Assembly: GCF_021134715.1 (NCBI RefSeq)
Contig: NC_060023.1
Span: 10,354,001 to 10,418,000 of the forward strand
Source: Daphnia pulex
Lineage: Eukaryota; Arthropoda; Branchiopoda; Diplostraca; Daphniidae
DNA: 64,000 bases
Reading direction: 5' to 3'
The position numbers were made by a program, and so were the translations under genes. The notes below the pieces were generated by a model. That model made no database searches and had not been told where the DNA came from. It was given only the letters and a program-made list of their open reading frames with translations. Positions 24,555-36,605 of this stretch are shown here, piece by piece. Each line of letters opens with the position of its first letter. The first letter of the stretch is position 1.

Positions 24555-24817
24555 CCCGTTGTCTGCCACGCCTTTGTTCTCCCCTGCACGGGCCGCGCTG
24601 TTCGGTCTCGTGGTTTAAAAGCCGCGGGGTCGGGGAGTCGCCAAGCCCAAAATTTGCCGCAAGGCAAGCCTGTCAAAAGGCAATGCACCTTAGTCCCCCC
24701 CTTGTCAGCACGGACTTGTCAGCAATGGCAAGTCCCACTTGGTCATGGATCCTTCAGACGTGGCGCGTAGAGTAGTAGAGTACAACCTACGAGTTGTATG
24801 GCGTGGCAGCCAACGGG
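24555..24817. mobile_element. piggyBac-type MITE, 263 bp, right arm
   Basis: Mirror copy of 19876-20138, again bounded by TTAA (24551-24554 and 24818-24821) and of exactly the same length. Inverted ends start CCCGTTG. Presence in both arms at corresponding positions shows it shares the arms' history. Confidence 0.82.
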
Positions 24818-25376
24818 TTAACTTAAGTGTATGTATGTATGTATGTGACTGTAAAATGTGGTGGAATTGTGGGTGGAGGTGGGACAATATAACATAATTC
24901 TTTTTATAAGTATTTTGTTCATTGTCTTTTAATTTATATTATGTTTTGTTTAGGAATTGTATCAATATATTATTCTCAACTTCAAAGTTTTTCATTTTTA
25001 CAAAAGTCAGTCACTTCCCCATTATTTATAAGATTTAAAAAAATCAACAGTTACAAGTTTCTTTCGTAACTCACCTTTGAAATAGCATCGTCGAATCACA
25101 AGACAATGTCTGTATGACTAAGGCAGTAGTCACAGCTAAAACATAAAACAAAAAATTCACAACTCAGCATACCGGCCTTGAAGAAGTACCTATAATGTTG
25201 CACGCAATGTTGACAAACTTGTAGTTAAAACTCTTACAAAAGAATTACCCATATTAAAACTTTTATTTTTTCATGTAAGATCAATAATTAATTCCCAATA
25301 ACCAATGACCACGAAAATAACCGACATATATAAATAACCTCAAGAATTTCCGGCTCTAGTATTTAGAAATTTCCTT

Positions 25377-26715
25377 TTAGAAAATTGCGGGATAGTAGTT
25401 TGTGGTGTAATATTTGACTGCCTTAGTGGTGTAGTAACTCGGGGCAGAGTGATGCGTTCGAAGCTTCGGTGTAGTAATGATTGTGCGTAAGTAATGCGTA
25501 ATACTCGGATGCCTTGATGGTGTAGTACTTGGGAACATCGGTGTAGTACGATGGAGCAGCGAAGGTTGTATTGTAGTAAACTGGAGCCTCGGTTTAACTT
25601 GCCGCTGCCTTCGTGGTGTAGTAGGACTCCGCTGCCTTCGTGGTGTAGTAGGACTCCGCTGCCTTCGTGGTGTAGTAGGACTCCGCTGCCTTCGTGGTGT
25701 AGTAGGACTCCGCTGCCTTCGTGGTGTAGTAGGACTCCGCTGCCTTCGTGGTGTAGTAGGACTCCGCTGCCTTCGTGGTGTAGTAGGGCTCCGCTGCCTT
25801 CGTGGTGTAGTAGGACTCCGCTGCCTTCGTGGTGTAGTAGGACTCCGCTGCCTTCGTGGTGTAGTAGGACTCCGCTGCCTTCGTGGTGTAGTAGGACTCC
25901 GCTGCCTTCGTGGTGTAGTAGGACTCCGCTGCCTTCGTGGTGTAGTAGGACTCCGCTGCCTTCGTGGTGTAGTAGGACTCCGCTGCCTTCGTGGTGTAGT
26001 AGGACTCCGCTGCCTTCGTGGTGTAGTAGGACTCCGCTGCCTTCGTGGTGTAGTAGGACTCCGCTGCCTTCGTGGTGTAGTAGGACTCCGCTGCCTTCGT
26101 GGTGTAGTAGGACTCCGCTGCCTTCGTGGTGTAAGCTGGGGCAATGTAGGTTGTAGTGCAGTACTTGGGCGCTTCGGCGGTGTAACAGGTTGATCCTCGG
26201 TGTGGTAGCTGGGAACAGAATAGTACATGGGAGCGTTATTATAGTTAGCTGGAGCATCATAGGTTGAAGTTTAATACTCGAAGCCTTTATGGCGTAGTAC
26301 TTGGAGGCGTTCGTTTAGTAAGTAGGTGTTGACGACGTTGTTGTTGTTGTTTAGTAAGGACGCGGCGTGGTGAAGGTAGTGAAGCGGGGAAGAAAATTAT
26401 TCCGGAGCTTCTGCGTAGTAGCTCGTGCCAACATAAACTGTGGTGTAATACTCTGAAGCCTTGGTGGTTTGGCACTTGCAGGTCCCAGTGTAGTAAGCGG
26501 TTGTTGCGTATGTTGTTGATGCCCACCATACCCAGGAGATATCGGCACACCAGTGGTCGATCCAGCCATCATGATTACAACACTCACAGCAACACGACAC
26601 CATAGTTTCCTAGGCAACAAATAATTTGAACTTCAATTTGCATTAATAACTGGCATACTGGCAATTAGAAAGTTGATTCAAATTTCCATGAAAAATAAAA
26701 AAAATATTTACCCAT
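25377..26715 (-). pseudogene. YYTT-repeat secreted protein, long copy C', right arm (broken)
   Basis: Mirror of 17870-19316. Exon 1 ATGG lies at 26712-26715 and exon 2 begins at 26609. It has the same early TGA after NYGVVLL, the same frame breaks and the same stop after the repeat array. It has 20 rather than 24 copies of the 9-residue unit, and one unit carries a substitution (GGCTCC for GACTCC on the plus strand). Confidence 0.6.
25602..26124 (-). repeat. 27-bp minisatellite, 20 units (right arm)
   Basis: The complement CCGCTGCCTT recurs every 27 bp from 25602 to 26115, giving 20 cores. One unit near 25789 has a single base difference. The left arm has 24 units, so the arrays have changed length since the arms were last identical. 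Confidence 0.93.
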
Positions 26716-27285
26716 GATAGCTTCTGTGTAGTATTCAACCTTTTTTGTACTCCGGTGCCTTGGTGATGTAGTACTTGGGAGCCTCGACGTAGTTCTCGAC
26801 CCTTTGGTAGTGTAGCTCGGGGAAGAAAAATACTTCGGGCATTCAGCGTAGTAGGTCGGGGCAACATGAGCTGTGGTGTAATACTCTGGATCCATGGTGG
26901 TGTAGCACTTGTAAACCTCAGTGTAGTAAGCTGGAGCAGCGGAAGTTGATGCTAATTAGTTAGACGGCACGGCAGTGTTGTGCTTTAGTACCCGCCATAC
27001 CCAGGAGACATCGGTACACCATGGCTGAACCACCCATCAACAATACAACACCCAACAGCAGCACGACGCCATAGTTTACTAGACGATTAATAAATTTTAA
27101 CATTTATTTTCAATTATGGTACTGGTATATTAAGAAATAGAAAAAAAGTAGAGTTGATTCACAACTCTATGGAAAAATTTTTACCTTTATTTAAAACTTT
27201 TAATGCGACGAAGAATGAAGTTGATGACAAATAGTGCACGGCAGTTCCTGTTGCCGTAACGGAGATGCTCAATCGGCTGCTGAAA
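26716..27285 (-). pseudogene. YYTT-repeat secreted protein, copy B', right arm (broken)
   Basis: Mirror of 17300-17869. Exon 2 begins at 27078. It shares the one-base loss after GGSA and the lost start codon. Small differences from the left copy occur, for example ACCTTTTTTG versus AACCGTTTTTG (complement) near 26740. Confidence 0.6.
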
Positions 27286-27377
27286 TATTTCACCTTTTCT
27301 CTCCTTCATTACTAATAGACATTAAATAATTTGTATATTTAGTAGTTGGCATATTAAAACTCGACCTAACAGAATAT

Positions 27378-27807
27378 TTACCCATGATATGTAGTGGTGT
27401 AGTACTCCGGTGCCTTGGTGGTGTAGTGTTGGGGAGCCTCGGTGTAGTACTCTACCCTTTAGTAGTGTAGCTCGGAGAAGAATAATACTGCGGGGATTCG
27501 GTGTAGTAGCTCGGGGCAGCATGGTGGTGAAGTACCTGGGGGGCATCGGTGTAGCAACTGGTTGTGTACTAAGGCGGCAGTGTAGTGCTTTGGTATCCGC
27601 CATACCCAGGATACATCGGTACGCCAGTGGCTGAACCAGCCATCAACGACACAACACCCAACAACAGCACGACAGCATAGTTTACTAGACAAATGATAAA
27701 ATTCAAACATTACCATTCAACAATAACTGGCTAATAGCAAATAGAAAAAAAAATAGAAATTGAATATTGATACACAATTAAATACGACAAACAGAAAACT
27801 TACCCAT
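27378..27807 (-). pseudogene. YYTT-repeat secreted protein, copy A', right arm (broken)
   Basis: Mirror of 16766-17207. Exon 1 ATGG is at 27804-27807; exon 2 begins at 27684. The frame opens with the same signal peptide and ends at TAG in the same codon after TTLPP. It lacks 12 bp just after that codon compared with the left copy, the clearest coding-region difference between the arms apart from the minisatellite. Confidence 0.65.
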
Positions 27808-27892
27808 GATTGAGAACTGATAGTACGATGAAGAATGCAGCTGATGGCAGATAGTGGAATGCAGCTGTTACCGTGTCGGAGATACTCGCTCG

Positions 27893-27927
27893 ACTGATCC
27901 CTGTCGACTTTTCTCTCGCCTTTTATA
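27893..27927 (-). promoter_or_regulatory. TATA box and initiator of copy A' (right arm)
   Basis: On the minus strand TATAAAA (complement of 27921-27927) precedes TCAGT (complement of 27893-27897) by about 30 bp. It is the mirror of the promoter at 16646, so transcription from both arms would run toward the centre of the palindrome. Confidence 0.6.
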
Positions 27928-28268
27928 CGACTTTTTCTCACCCCTCCTCTTAAGCCTTGCGGTTATTTTACCTTCTTGATAAAATGATACAAAATGTCCC
28001 GTTCTCACCCAACCTCTACACCACTGCATGACACTTTTTACTTAATGATCTCCATGACCTTCGATTGAAATGCAAACTGGCCTTTCCTTCTTTAGGTAGA
28101 CGTTGCTGGGGATGGGTCTACAAAAACCAATATCAAAATGAACACCAAATAGCTTACCCTTGCGGCTATGGTACCTGCTTGATAATGATGAAACACGTGT
28201 AATTCTCACCCAACCTCTACACCACCGCATGCCAGTTTAACGTAATGTTTCTCGTGACCTTCAACCAA

Positions 28269-30318
28269 ATTCATAGGAAATGATACCGGTTGATTATTTT
28301 ATTCAAATATACAGATTATCCATTCTCTCTTCCTTTACCTCTTTTTTCAACAAAGAGAAGAATAGAAAGAAAAAAGAGAAAAAGGCGAAAACCGGGGGTA
28401 AGGTAGGTACCGTGATCGTGGTTTCTTCCCAATGGAGACACGTTTAACGATTGGAAGCTGTCTGTACAAAAAAAAAAAAAAAAAACAAAAAAAAAAAAAA
28501 AACAGACAGTTTTAAAGAGGATTTCCCAATGAGTAGATCCAATGAGAATGTGCATTCATAGATGTTCTAAACGCGTTTCAATATCTACCAAAGCAAGTGC
28601 GATTTGTGGACTCAACACTGACTTCCTCTTTCTTGAGCAGCGGCGGCGTCTTTTCGGTGGTCAGGATCATGGCAAATAAATAACAACTACCATGTCTGGA
28701 TTAGATGTTGGGAATATTATCCGTTTCGACGCCAATTGTAGGATCACACTGAACATACCGATGTTCAAGGACTTCTATCAAAATTAATGTAATGAATCTA
28801 AAATCGTCACAAGAGGCAACCGTAAACTTACCTCGAGTACGTGTGAGTGACGAGAAAAAACTCGAACAAAAAGTGGCCACTGTTTCAAAACCTCTATGAA
28901 AAGACAAAATAACATTTGTGGAATTATATTCTTTAATCATGGCAAAATATGTGGTTTATTAATTGTATGCACCTTTACGCATGATTGCCTCTAAATTGTA
29001 TTGCTCTTGACAAAGGACCTTGTTAAATTTTGTCATGCAAGCAGCTTTTCCAATTGATGGGGCTGCTTGACATGACACACCAGTCTAACGATCCTCCATG
29101 ATAACGAATTACGACTGATAAGACGTACTGGCTGTAATTTAAATTTAACATGGAATTGTTTTAACATATTTTCCTTTATAGTTGACTTTAAGAGGAAAAA
29201 TTAAACGTCTTTACCTTTAAGTACATGTGCCATGGAACTACTTTCATTAATTCATTAACTAGCATTTGGTATACCATTTGCAAGAAACGAATGAAAGATC
29301 TTTATGGGATCCCGGTTCCCATGCCCAGTGCAATCGAGTGACGTTCGCGAGATTTATTGGTCTTGAACTTGAGGATTCGCTACAAATAATCGGTCCTAAT
29401 ACGAGCCAACGAACAAAAAATTTAATTCAACACCAATAGATTGCTTGATAGTTTAATAGAATATTCACATCAGATGGAGTTTGGTCTGTGTGATTTTAGC
29501 GTTGGAAGTTCTTTACCATTTTTTTTGGCGGTCTTCAACTCAGTGATAAAGGAAACCATATGAAAACACAATCCGGAAGCAGTAAACCCTATTCAGAAAG
29601 AAGGAAAAAAATCAAATCAATTTTTTGAAGCATTTTCGTATTGATATAGAATCCGCAAGGCACTAAAACTAAGAAAATAAGTTTGACAAGGGCGGTGGTT
29701 TTTAGCAGACCAAACATAAAGCATCTTACTAAAGCATGTCACTGTTAGGTTAAAAAATTATTGTCGAATTTAGGCAGCAAAATATGACAAATCGGCAGTA
29801 GTGTTGTGTGGTCAAATTAGAAAAATAAAATTTATGAATCCTGTTTTAAAGCTCAAGGCAATATCTGCAATAAGCTTGATAGTATTGTTCAATGACTCCA
29901 AGAATAATTTTTTTAAATGCGCAATACGGAGAGAATATTCTACCAACGAATCTTTCAGCTAACGTTGTTGATAATATTTTTGGTTTATCTATACGGCTAC
30001 GGCGCTATTTAAAGCCACTACTGTTAAAGAGTAACAGAAAGTAGAAACGGATTCCGATGGACAAAGACGTACGAAGTAAAAAAAAGAAAAATTCAATTCC
30101 GATCCAAAAGCATTTTTAACCGAGTAAACAAATAAAAACTTGCCAACCATATGGGTCAAGTTACAGATAGCTTCTGATGCAGCGCTAGATACAGCCCTAA
30201 AAATGCTGTATAAAGCTTTTGATAAAATATTACTATGGGAGGAGGGGCAAAGCGAACGTGAGGGTAAATATTTATTTCCCACTAACTAGTTGCTGCTACG
30301 CAGTCTGTGTAGGACGTC
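28269..30318. other. Intergenic region right of the palindrome
   Basis: No gene was recognised in about 2 kb. There is an A-rich tract (28468-28502, interrupted by one C) flanked by CTGTCTGT and ACAGACAG, a small inverted pair. Short open frames on the minus strand have no family resemblance. Confidence 0.5.
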
Positions 30319-33010
30319 ATGTTCTCGTGTTATCTGAGAAAAAACAATGGATTTCTACCATTCAGGAAAGCATCTATTCTGAATATCTTGCGTTTCACAC
30401 GGGATAATAACAACACTAAGGGTATCTCTACATTTCAGAGGTTTTTCAATTTTTTTTAAATTTTAAAGATATTTACTTTTTATACAAAATTGTTCAAACT
30501 TCACAGTTTTAGAGGATTGTTTGTTGAGCAAAAAATAAATTTGTACTTTGCTCCAGGAAATTTGGACTTCAGCAACAGGCAAAACTGAAAACTAGTTATT
30601 TGAGTGGGCCCCGCGATATCCCACTGATAAAGCTAACCTTGGGACAGCTACTACAACAAGCTGCGGACAGATTTGGAGACCGGACAGCAGCCGTTTTTAT
30701 CCATCAAGATATCAGAAAGACGTTTCATCAAGTGTTGGTTGATGTATGGATAACAAAAAGGCATGAAAAAAGAGAAAAGAATCAAAATCAATCCATCTAT
30801 ACAGGCGGATAAAGCTGCTGCTGGGTTGCGCTCATTAGGTTTGAAACGTGGCGATAGGATCGGTATTTGGGGTCCGAATTCTTACGAATGGATTTTGACA
30901 CAATGGGCGGCGGCAAGAATAGGATCAATACTTGTAACTACACACGCTTTTCTTTTCTTAAACGAGTTAACATAACTTGCTAGAGATTTTCATAGGTAAA
31001 TATTAATCCGGCATATCAAGCTGAAGAACTGCGCTATGTACTAGAAAAAGTTGGTGTTAAGGCTTTGGTCGTGGCTAAACATTTCCGCAACACGAATCTC
31101 ATGGACATTTTAAGTCAACTGGTTCCTCAATTGGACCCTAATCGAAACACAAATCAACTTGTGGACACCCAAAAACTTCTCGTTTCTTGTTCCCTGATAC
31201 CAACACTAGAAAGAGTGATAGTAATGGCAGAGGAACCACAAAACAAGTAATTTTAATAAATTTGTTGGCAAAACACTATTTTGATAACATATCAAAGCGT
31301 ACATAATTTGGCTACAGTGGGGTTCTGCGCTGGCAGGATTTGATGGAATTAGCTTCATCAGCTTTAATCGCTGAAATTCATAATCTCCAACGAGGTATCC
31401 AGATTGACGACGCGGCTAATATTCAATTTACTTCGGTAATTTTTATTATTGTTTTGTTTTTTCTACTGTCGCTAAGAAAATCTGTTGTTTCCTAATAATC
31501 TAATCAGTTTTTTTTCCTTTACAAGGGGACAACTGGGAGTCCAAAAGGTGCAACTTTATCCCATAACAATATTGTCAACAACTCTTATAATGTTGGACTA
31601 AGAGTTGGATATCATCAGAAAGTATATCAATCAAATGAGCTATTAACTATATTATTTCATTTTTGGCGTTCTTGATAAGGAACATAAAATTTGTGTCCCT
31701 GTTCCACTGTATCACTGTTTTGGATGCGGCCTCGCCGTATTGGCTGCTGCTTCATTTGGAGCAACTTGTGTATTTCCAAGTCCGGTTTTTAGTGCTCGAG
31801 AAGCAGTTAAAGCAATTCACCATGAAAGGTTGCTAAAGTTTCAAACCAATCAAACATGAACGACAAAAATTCAGTTAAACACATATTTTTAAACTCCCAA
31901 AAGGTGTACATCTTTGTACGGGACTCCGACCATGTTTGTCGACATTCTTAACCTGCCTGATCTGAAGCAATACAACCTGAAAAGCCTATCGACAGGTATT
32001 ATGGCTGGGGCACCATGTCCAGAAGAAATAGCCAAAGGAACTATTAAGGACTTGAACATGAAAGACTTTGCGGTAGGTTCTCGTGACAAGCCAGCAATTT
32101 AGTAAACATCATTAAAATTTCTTTGCTTCTTTTAAGATTTTGTACGGAATGACCGAGTGCAGCCCAGCTACATTCATGACACTACCCAACGACAGCTTTG
32201 ACCAGCGCTGTTCTACAATCGGATATCCGGGCGAACACGTCGAGGTTAAAATCGTTGACCCACAAACAAACGATATTCTCCCTGTCAACACCCCAGGAGA
32301 AATCTGCACAAGAGGCTACAATACTATGTTAGGCTATTGGAATCAACCGGATAAAACGAGAGAAATCATCAGCGAGGATGGGTGGATTCGATCCGGGTGA
32401 GTTTTTCAATTTGTGACTAAGATTTAATTTTTAGTTTTCAACGCGAAACTTCTGTTTGGGCATCATCAGTGATTTAGGTGTCTTAAACGAAGATGGGTAC
32501 GGCAAAATTGTTGGGAGGATTAAAGATATGATTATCCGAGGGGGAGAAAACGTATATCCCCGTGAAATAGAAGAGATTTTGCATACACATCCTTCCGTGC
32601 AAGAGGCACAAGTAAATGACAATGTACTTATCCTATTCCTTTATGATATAAACTAATGAAAAATTCATACTTTTGATTGTGTGGTGTGGATCAAGGTGGT
32701 TGGGGTTCCCGATGAAAGACTAGGTGAAGAAATTTGTGCCTGGATTCGCTGCAAGCCTCAAACTAATTTGGATTCTCTTGAATTGAAGAGATTCTGTTTA
32801 GAAAAGGTAAAATTTTATTAGAAACAAAAATAGAATAAAGCTCATATTTAACTATTAAAACTATTTAACTATTAAAACTCTTGAAAACAGATGGCCTATT
32901 TTAAAGTTCCCAAATATTGGATTTTTAAGGAACACTTTCCATTAACTGTGACTGGTAAAGTAAAAAAATTCGTCATGAGAGACATTTCTGTAAAAGAACT
33001 GGGGCTTTAG
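30319..33010 (+). CDS. ACSF2: Acyl-CoA synthetase family member 2-like, copy 1 (12 exons)
   Basis: Exons: 30319-30440, 30557-30743, 30805-30933, 30996-31246, 31318-31435, 31526-31621, 31680-31828, 31904-32072, 32137-32396, 32470-32611, 32696-32806, 32891-33010; 617 codons plus TAG, all phases consistent, close to the ~615 aa of ACSF2. It activates medium-chain fatty acids to acyl-CoA with ATP. The basic, Ser/Phe-rich start ([15 protein letters not shown]) fits a mitochondrial targeting peptide. ANL-superfamily motifs in order: [16 protein letters not shown] (P-loop, split over exons 5/6), [57 protein letters not shown], and the C-terminal catalytic lysine region [11 protein letters not shown]. 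It is followed by a tandem paralogue 700 bp downstream in the same orientation. Apparently intact. Confidence 0.93.
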
Positions 33011-33711
33011 ATATTTTCAATCAACAGGGGGAATTGACTGAATGTCTGTTATCTGTCTATATCTGTTATTTGTCCTTAAAATACAATCAATCCCCCCGCG
33101 TGCAAATAAAAGTCGGTTGCAAAGCAAAATTCAAATCAATCTTGGAATATTTCATCTTCTATTGTCCAAAACAAGCAAGTGTCTTAAAATCGCTGTTTGT
33201 TTTAGCAATGCAACATTAGTAAAGACTCTATAACAAAATAAACCATAACCGCCTCAACGCAAAAAAAATTATTTGTCTAACAACGAACCATGCTAGATGT
33301 AGATTCGCGAGATTTTTAGTTAATCTAGTAAAATATGCACGGAAATCTCAATTTTTAATATATAAGACTAAAGATATCATAAAGTTAAACTAATCTAATC
33401 CTATATCATTTATATTTCATTTTACGCATGCCGTATAATGCAATCTACTAAAAAATGTTTTAAAATAGCTTAAAAGAAATTAAACAGATATGTTCAAACT
33501 CAAACATTTGGAACAATATAACGTTTCACGGCAAAGAGGGAAAAAAAATTCGTTAACGGCATGGGGTTAAGCAACTATACATAATTCATCTTTAATAGTC
33601 TAAAAAGAGAAATCCAAGGTTGCTAAACCAAACTTTGTAGAGCCTGAAAAAAGCAGTGTTTGTAAACACTAGAGACACAACTAGTCGCAGTCAACGCAGT
33701 CTGGCTGAAAC
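33011..33711. other. Spacer between the two ACSF2-type genes
   Basis: Contains AATAAA at 33105-33110 and 33237-33242, probable poly(A) signals for copy 1. The rest presumably holds the promoter and 5' UTR of copy 2; no TATA box stands out. Confidence 0.5.
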
Positions 33712-36444
33712 ATGGTGTTCACGTGTTGTCTACGAAATAGCCTTGGATTTCTCTCGTTCAGGAATGTAGAATACTCGATAACATTACGAATCCAGAGCAG
33801 ATCCATCTCAACAGTTGAAAGGTTTGTGGGACATATTTTATTTTTTTATTTTAGCAAATTTCGTTGCTTTTTGCGCAACTGTTTCAACATCCGTGGGAAT
33901 GGAGCAAATATTTGGTATTGACTTTGTACGTTACTCCAAGGACATCTGGACCTCAGCAACAGGGAAAACTGAAAACTAGTTATTTGAGTGGGCCCCGCGA
34001 TATCCCACTGATAAAGCTAACCTTGGGACAGCTACTACAACAAGCTGCGGACAGATTTGGAGACCGGACAGCAGCCGTTTTTATCCATCAAGATATCAGA
34101 AAAACTTTTCATCAAGTGTTGGTTGATGTATGATAACAAAAAGGCATAAAAAAGAGAAAAGAATCAAAATCAATCCATCTATACAGGCGGATAAAGCTGC
34201 TGCTGGGTTACGCTCATTGGGTTTGAAGCGCGGCGATAGGATCGGCATTTGGGGTCCTAATTCTTACGAATGGATTTTGACACAATGGGCGGCGGCAAGA
34301 ATAGGATCAATACTTGTAAGTTGTAACTACACACGCTTTTCTTTTTTTAAAGAGTTAAAATAACTTGCTAGAGATTTTCATAGGTAAATATTAATCCGGC
34401 ATATCAAACTGAAGAACTGCGCTATGCATTAGAAAAAGTTGGTGTTAAGGCTTTGGTCGTGGCTAAACATTTCCGTAACACAAATCTCATGGACATTTTA
34501 AGCCAACTGGTACCTCAATTGGACCATAATCGAAACACAAATCAACTTGAGGACACTAAAAAACTTATAGTTTCTAGCTCTCTGATACCAACGCTAGAAC
34601 GAGTGATTGTTATGTCCGATGAACATCAAAACAAGTAAATTTTAAATCATTAAAATATAAATCTAATACTAATAATAACATGAATTTATCTGTTAATGGG
34701 ATTGTTATCGATTTGTTTAAAGTGGAGCTCTACGTTGGCAGGATTTGATGGAATTGGCCACTTCAGACTTAGTTGCTGAAATTCATAATCTCCAACGAGA
34801 GATCGAGATTGATGAACCGGCTAATATTCAGTTCACTTCGGTAAATCCTATAAATTTTGTTAGCGAAGTACTTGTCAGTTAATTATAATTGATAATTTGT
34901 TATAGCTTAAATTGATTATTTGCTTATCTTAGTATATTAATGATTACTTTATCTTACAAATTAACTTTTTGATTTTAAGGGAACGACAGGAAACCCAAAA
35001 GGTGCAACACTTTCCCACAAAAATATTGTCAATAACGCGTATCTTGTCGGACTGCGACTGAACTACGACAAAATGGTCTGCATCATTTAAATAGATTTCC
35101 TCAACATTTTTTTTAAAGTCCTCTTAAATTACCACGTTCCTTACTAGGCACATAAAATTTGTGTTCCGGTACCACTGTACCATTGCGCAGGATGTGTTGT
35201 TGGGGTATTGACAGCGGCTTCACATGGAGCTACGTGCATTTTCCCGAGTCCCGTCTTCAGTGCACGAGAAGCCGTCAAAGCTGTTCATCACGAAAGGTTG
35301 GTGTGAATAAAATTTGACACGAGATTTGACTAAACCAATATTTTCGTTCCAAAAAGATGTACAGCTTTGTACGGGACTCCGACCATGTACGTTGACATTC
35401 TTAACCTGCCTGATCTTAAGCAATACGACCTGAAAAGCCTATCGACAGGTATTATGGCTGGGGCACCATGTCCAGAAGAAATAGCCAAAGGAACCGTTAA
35501 CGACTTGAACATGAAAGATTTTGCGGTAGGTTATCGTGACGAGCCTATCATATAACATTTTTGTAAACATCTTTGAAATGTCTCTGTTTCTTTTAAGATT
35601 TTATACGGAATGACCGAATGCAGCCCAACTACATTTATGACACTACCCAGCGATAGCTTTGATTTGCGCTGTTCTACAGTCGGTTATCCCTGCGAGCACG
35701 TCGAGGTTAAAATCGTTGACCCACAAACAAACGCAATTGTCCCTGTCAACACCCCAGGAGAAATCTGCACAAGAGGCTACAATACTATGTTAGGCTATTG
35801 GAATCAACCGGATAAAACGAGAGAAATCATCAGCGAGGATGGGTGGATTCGATCCGGGTGAGTTTTTCGATTTGTGACTACGATCAGTCGTATTTTTTCA
35901 ACAAGAGTTCTGTTTGGGCATCATCAGTGATTTAGGTGTCTTAAACGAAGATGGGTACGGCAAAATTGTTGGGAGGATTAAAGATATGATTATCCGAGGG
36001 GGAGAAAACGTATATCCCCGTGAAATAGAAGAGATTTTGCATGCACATCCTTCCGTGCAAGAGGCGCAAGTAAATGACAATGTACTTATCCTATTCCTTT
36101 ATGATACGAATGAAAAATTCTTACTTTTGATTGTGTGGTGTGGATCAAGGTGGTTGGGGTTCCCGATGAAAGACTAGGTGAAGAAATTTGTGCCTGGATT
36201 CGCTGCAAGCCTCAAACTAATTTGGATTCTCTTGAATTGAAGAGATTCTGTTTAGAAAAGGTAACAGTTTTATTACAGCAAATAATTAATGCACAATTTT
36301 TACGATGAAAATTCTTGAAAACAGATGGCCTATTTTAAAGTTCCCAAATATTGGATGTTTAAGGACAAATTTCCTCTAACTGTGACAGGGAAAGTAAAGA
36401 AATTTGAGATAAGAAACATATCCATCCAAGAATTGGGGCTTTAG
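33712..36444 (+). CDS. ACSF2: Acyl-CoA synthetase family member 2-like, copy 2 (12 exons)
   Basis: Exons: 33712-33821, 33941-34127, 34187-34315, 34384-34634, 34723-34840, 34980-35075, 35148-35296, 35357-35525, 35598-35857, 35928-36069, 36150-36260, 36325-36444; 613 codons plus TAG, same exon plan as copy 1. The presequence differs ([16 protein letters not shown], then Arg/Ser-rich) but is still mitochondrial in character. Motifs are conserved with some changes: [61 protein letters not shown]. Exons 2-3 and 9-11 with their introns are almost identical to copy 1, while exons 5-8 and introns 4-7 differ clearly. Both copies look functional; substrate preference may differ because the diverged block includes part of the acyl-binding region. 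Confidence 0.93.
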
Positions 36445-36605
36445 TAACATTCCTTCTGAAGAACAGAAATTACAAAGATAAATGAAAAATTTATATGATT
36501 ATTACCACAGTGGGAACCAATTTCTGACAAATCTCTATATAGTCTCATCTTTAATTTTCAACCTCTACTAATTGAACTATGCAAATACATGAAAGATAAG
36601 TCAAC

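Larger units (their letters stand above)
16310..28268. repeat. Giant ~12 kb inverted repeat (palindrome), arms ~6 kb
   Basis: The left arm (about 16310-22330) is the reverse complement of the right arm (about 22332-28268). Paired landmarks have nearly constant coordinate sums: 16341 with 28231, 18325 with 26260, 19316 with 25377, 20480 with 24213, 21211 with 23484. The sum steps by 12 bp at a small deletion in the first YYTT pseudogene and by 108 bp at the minisatellite (24 versus 20 units). Outer arm sequence is almost identical, while the inner portion beyond about 21585/23110 is clearly diverged. There is almost no spacer. Both arms contain the same pseudogenes with mostly shared lesions and the same two MITEs, so duplication followed these events or the arms have been homogenised. 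An assembly fold-back artefact is possible but the arm differences argue against a simple one. Confidence 0.88.

Noticed and set aside
28468-28502. Poly-A tract considered as the tail of a retrotransposon
   Set aside because: No target-site duplication or LINE/SINE body next to it; the flanking CTGTCTGT/ACAGACAG is inverted, not direct.
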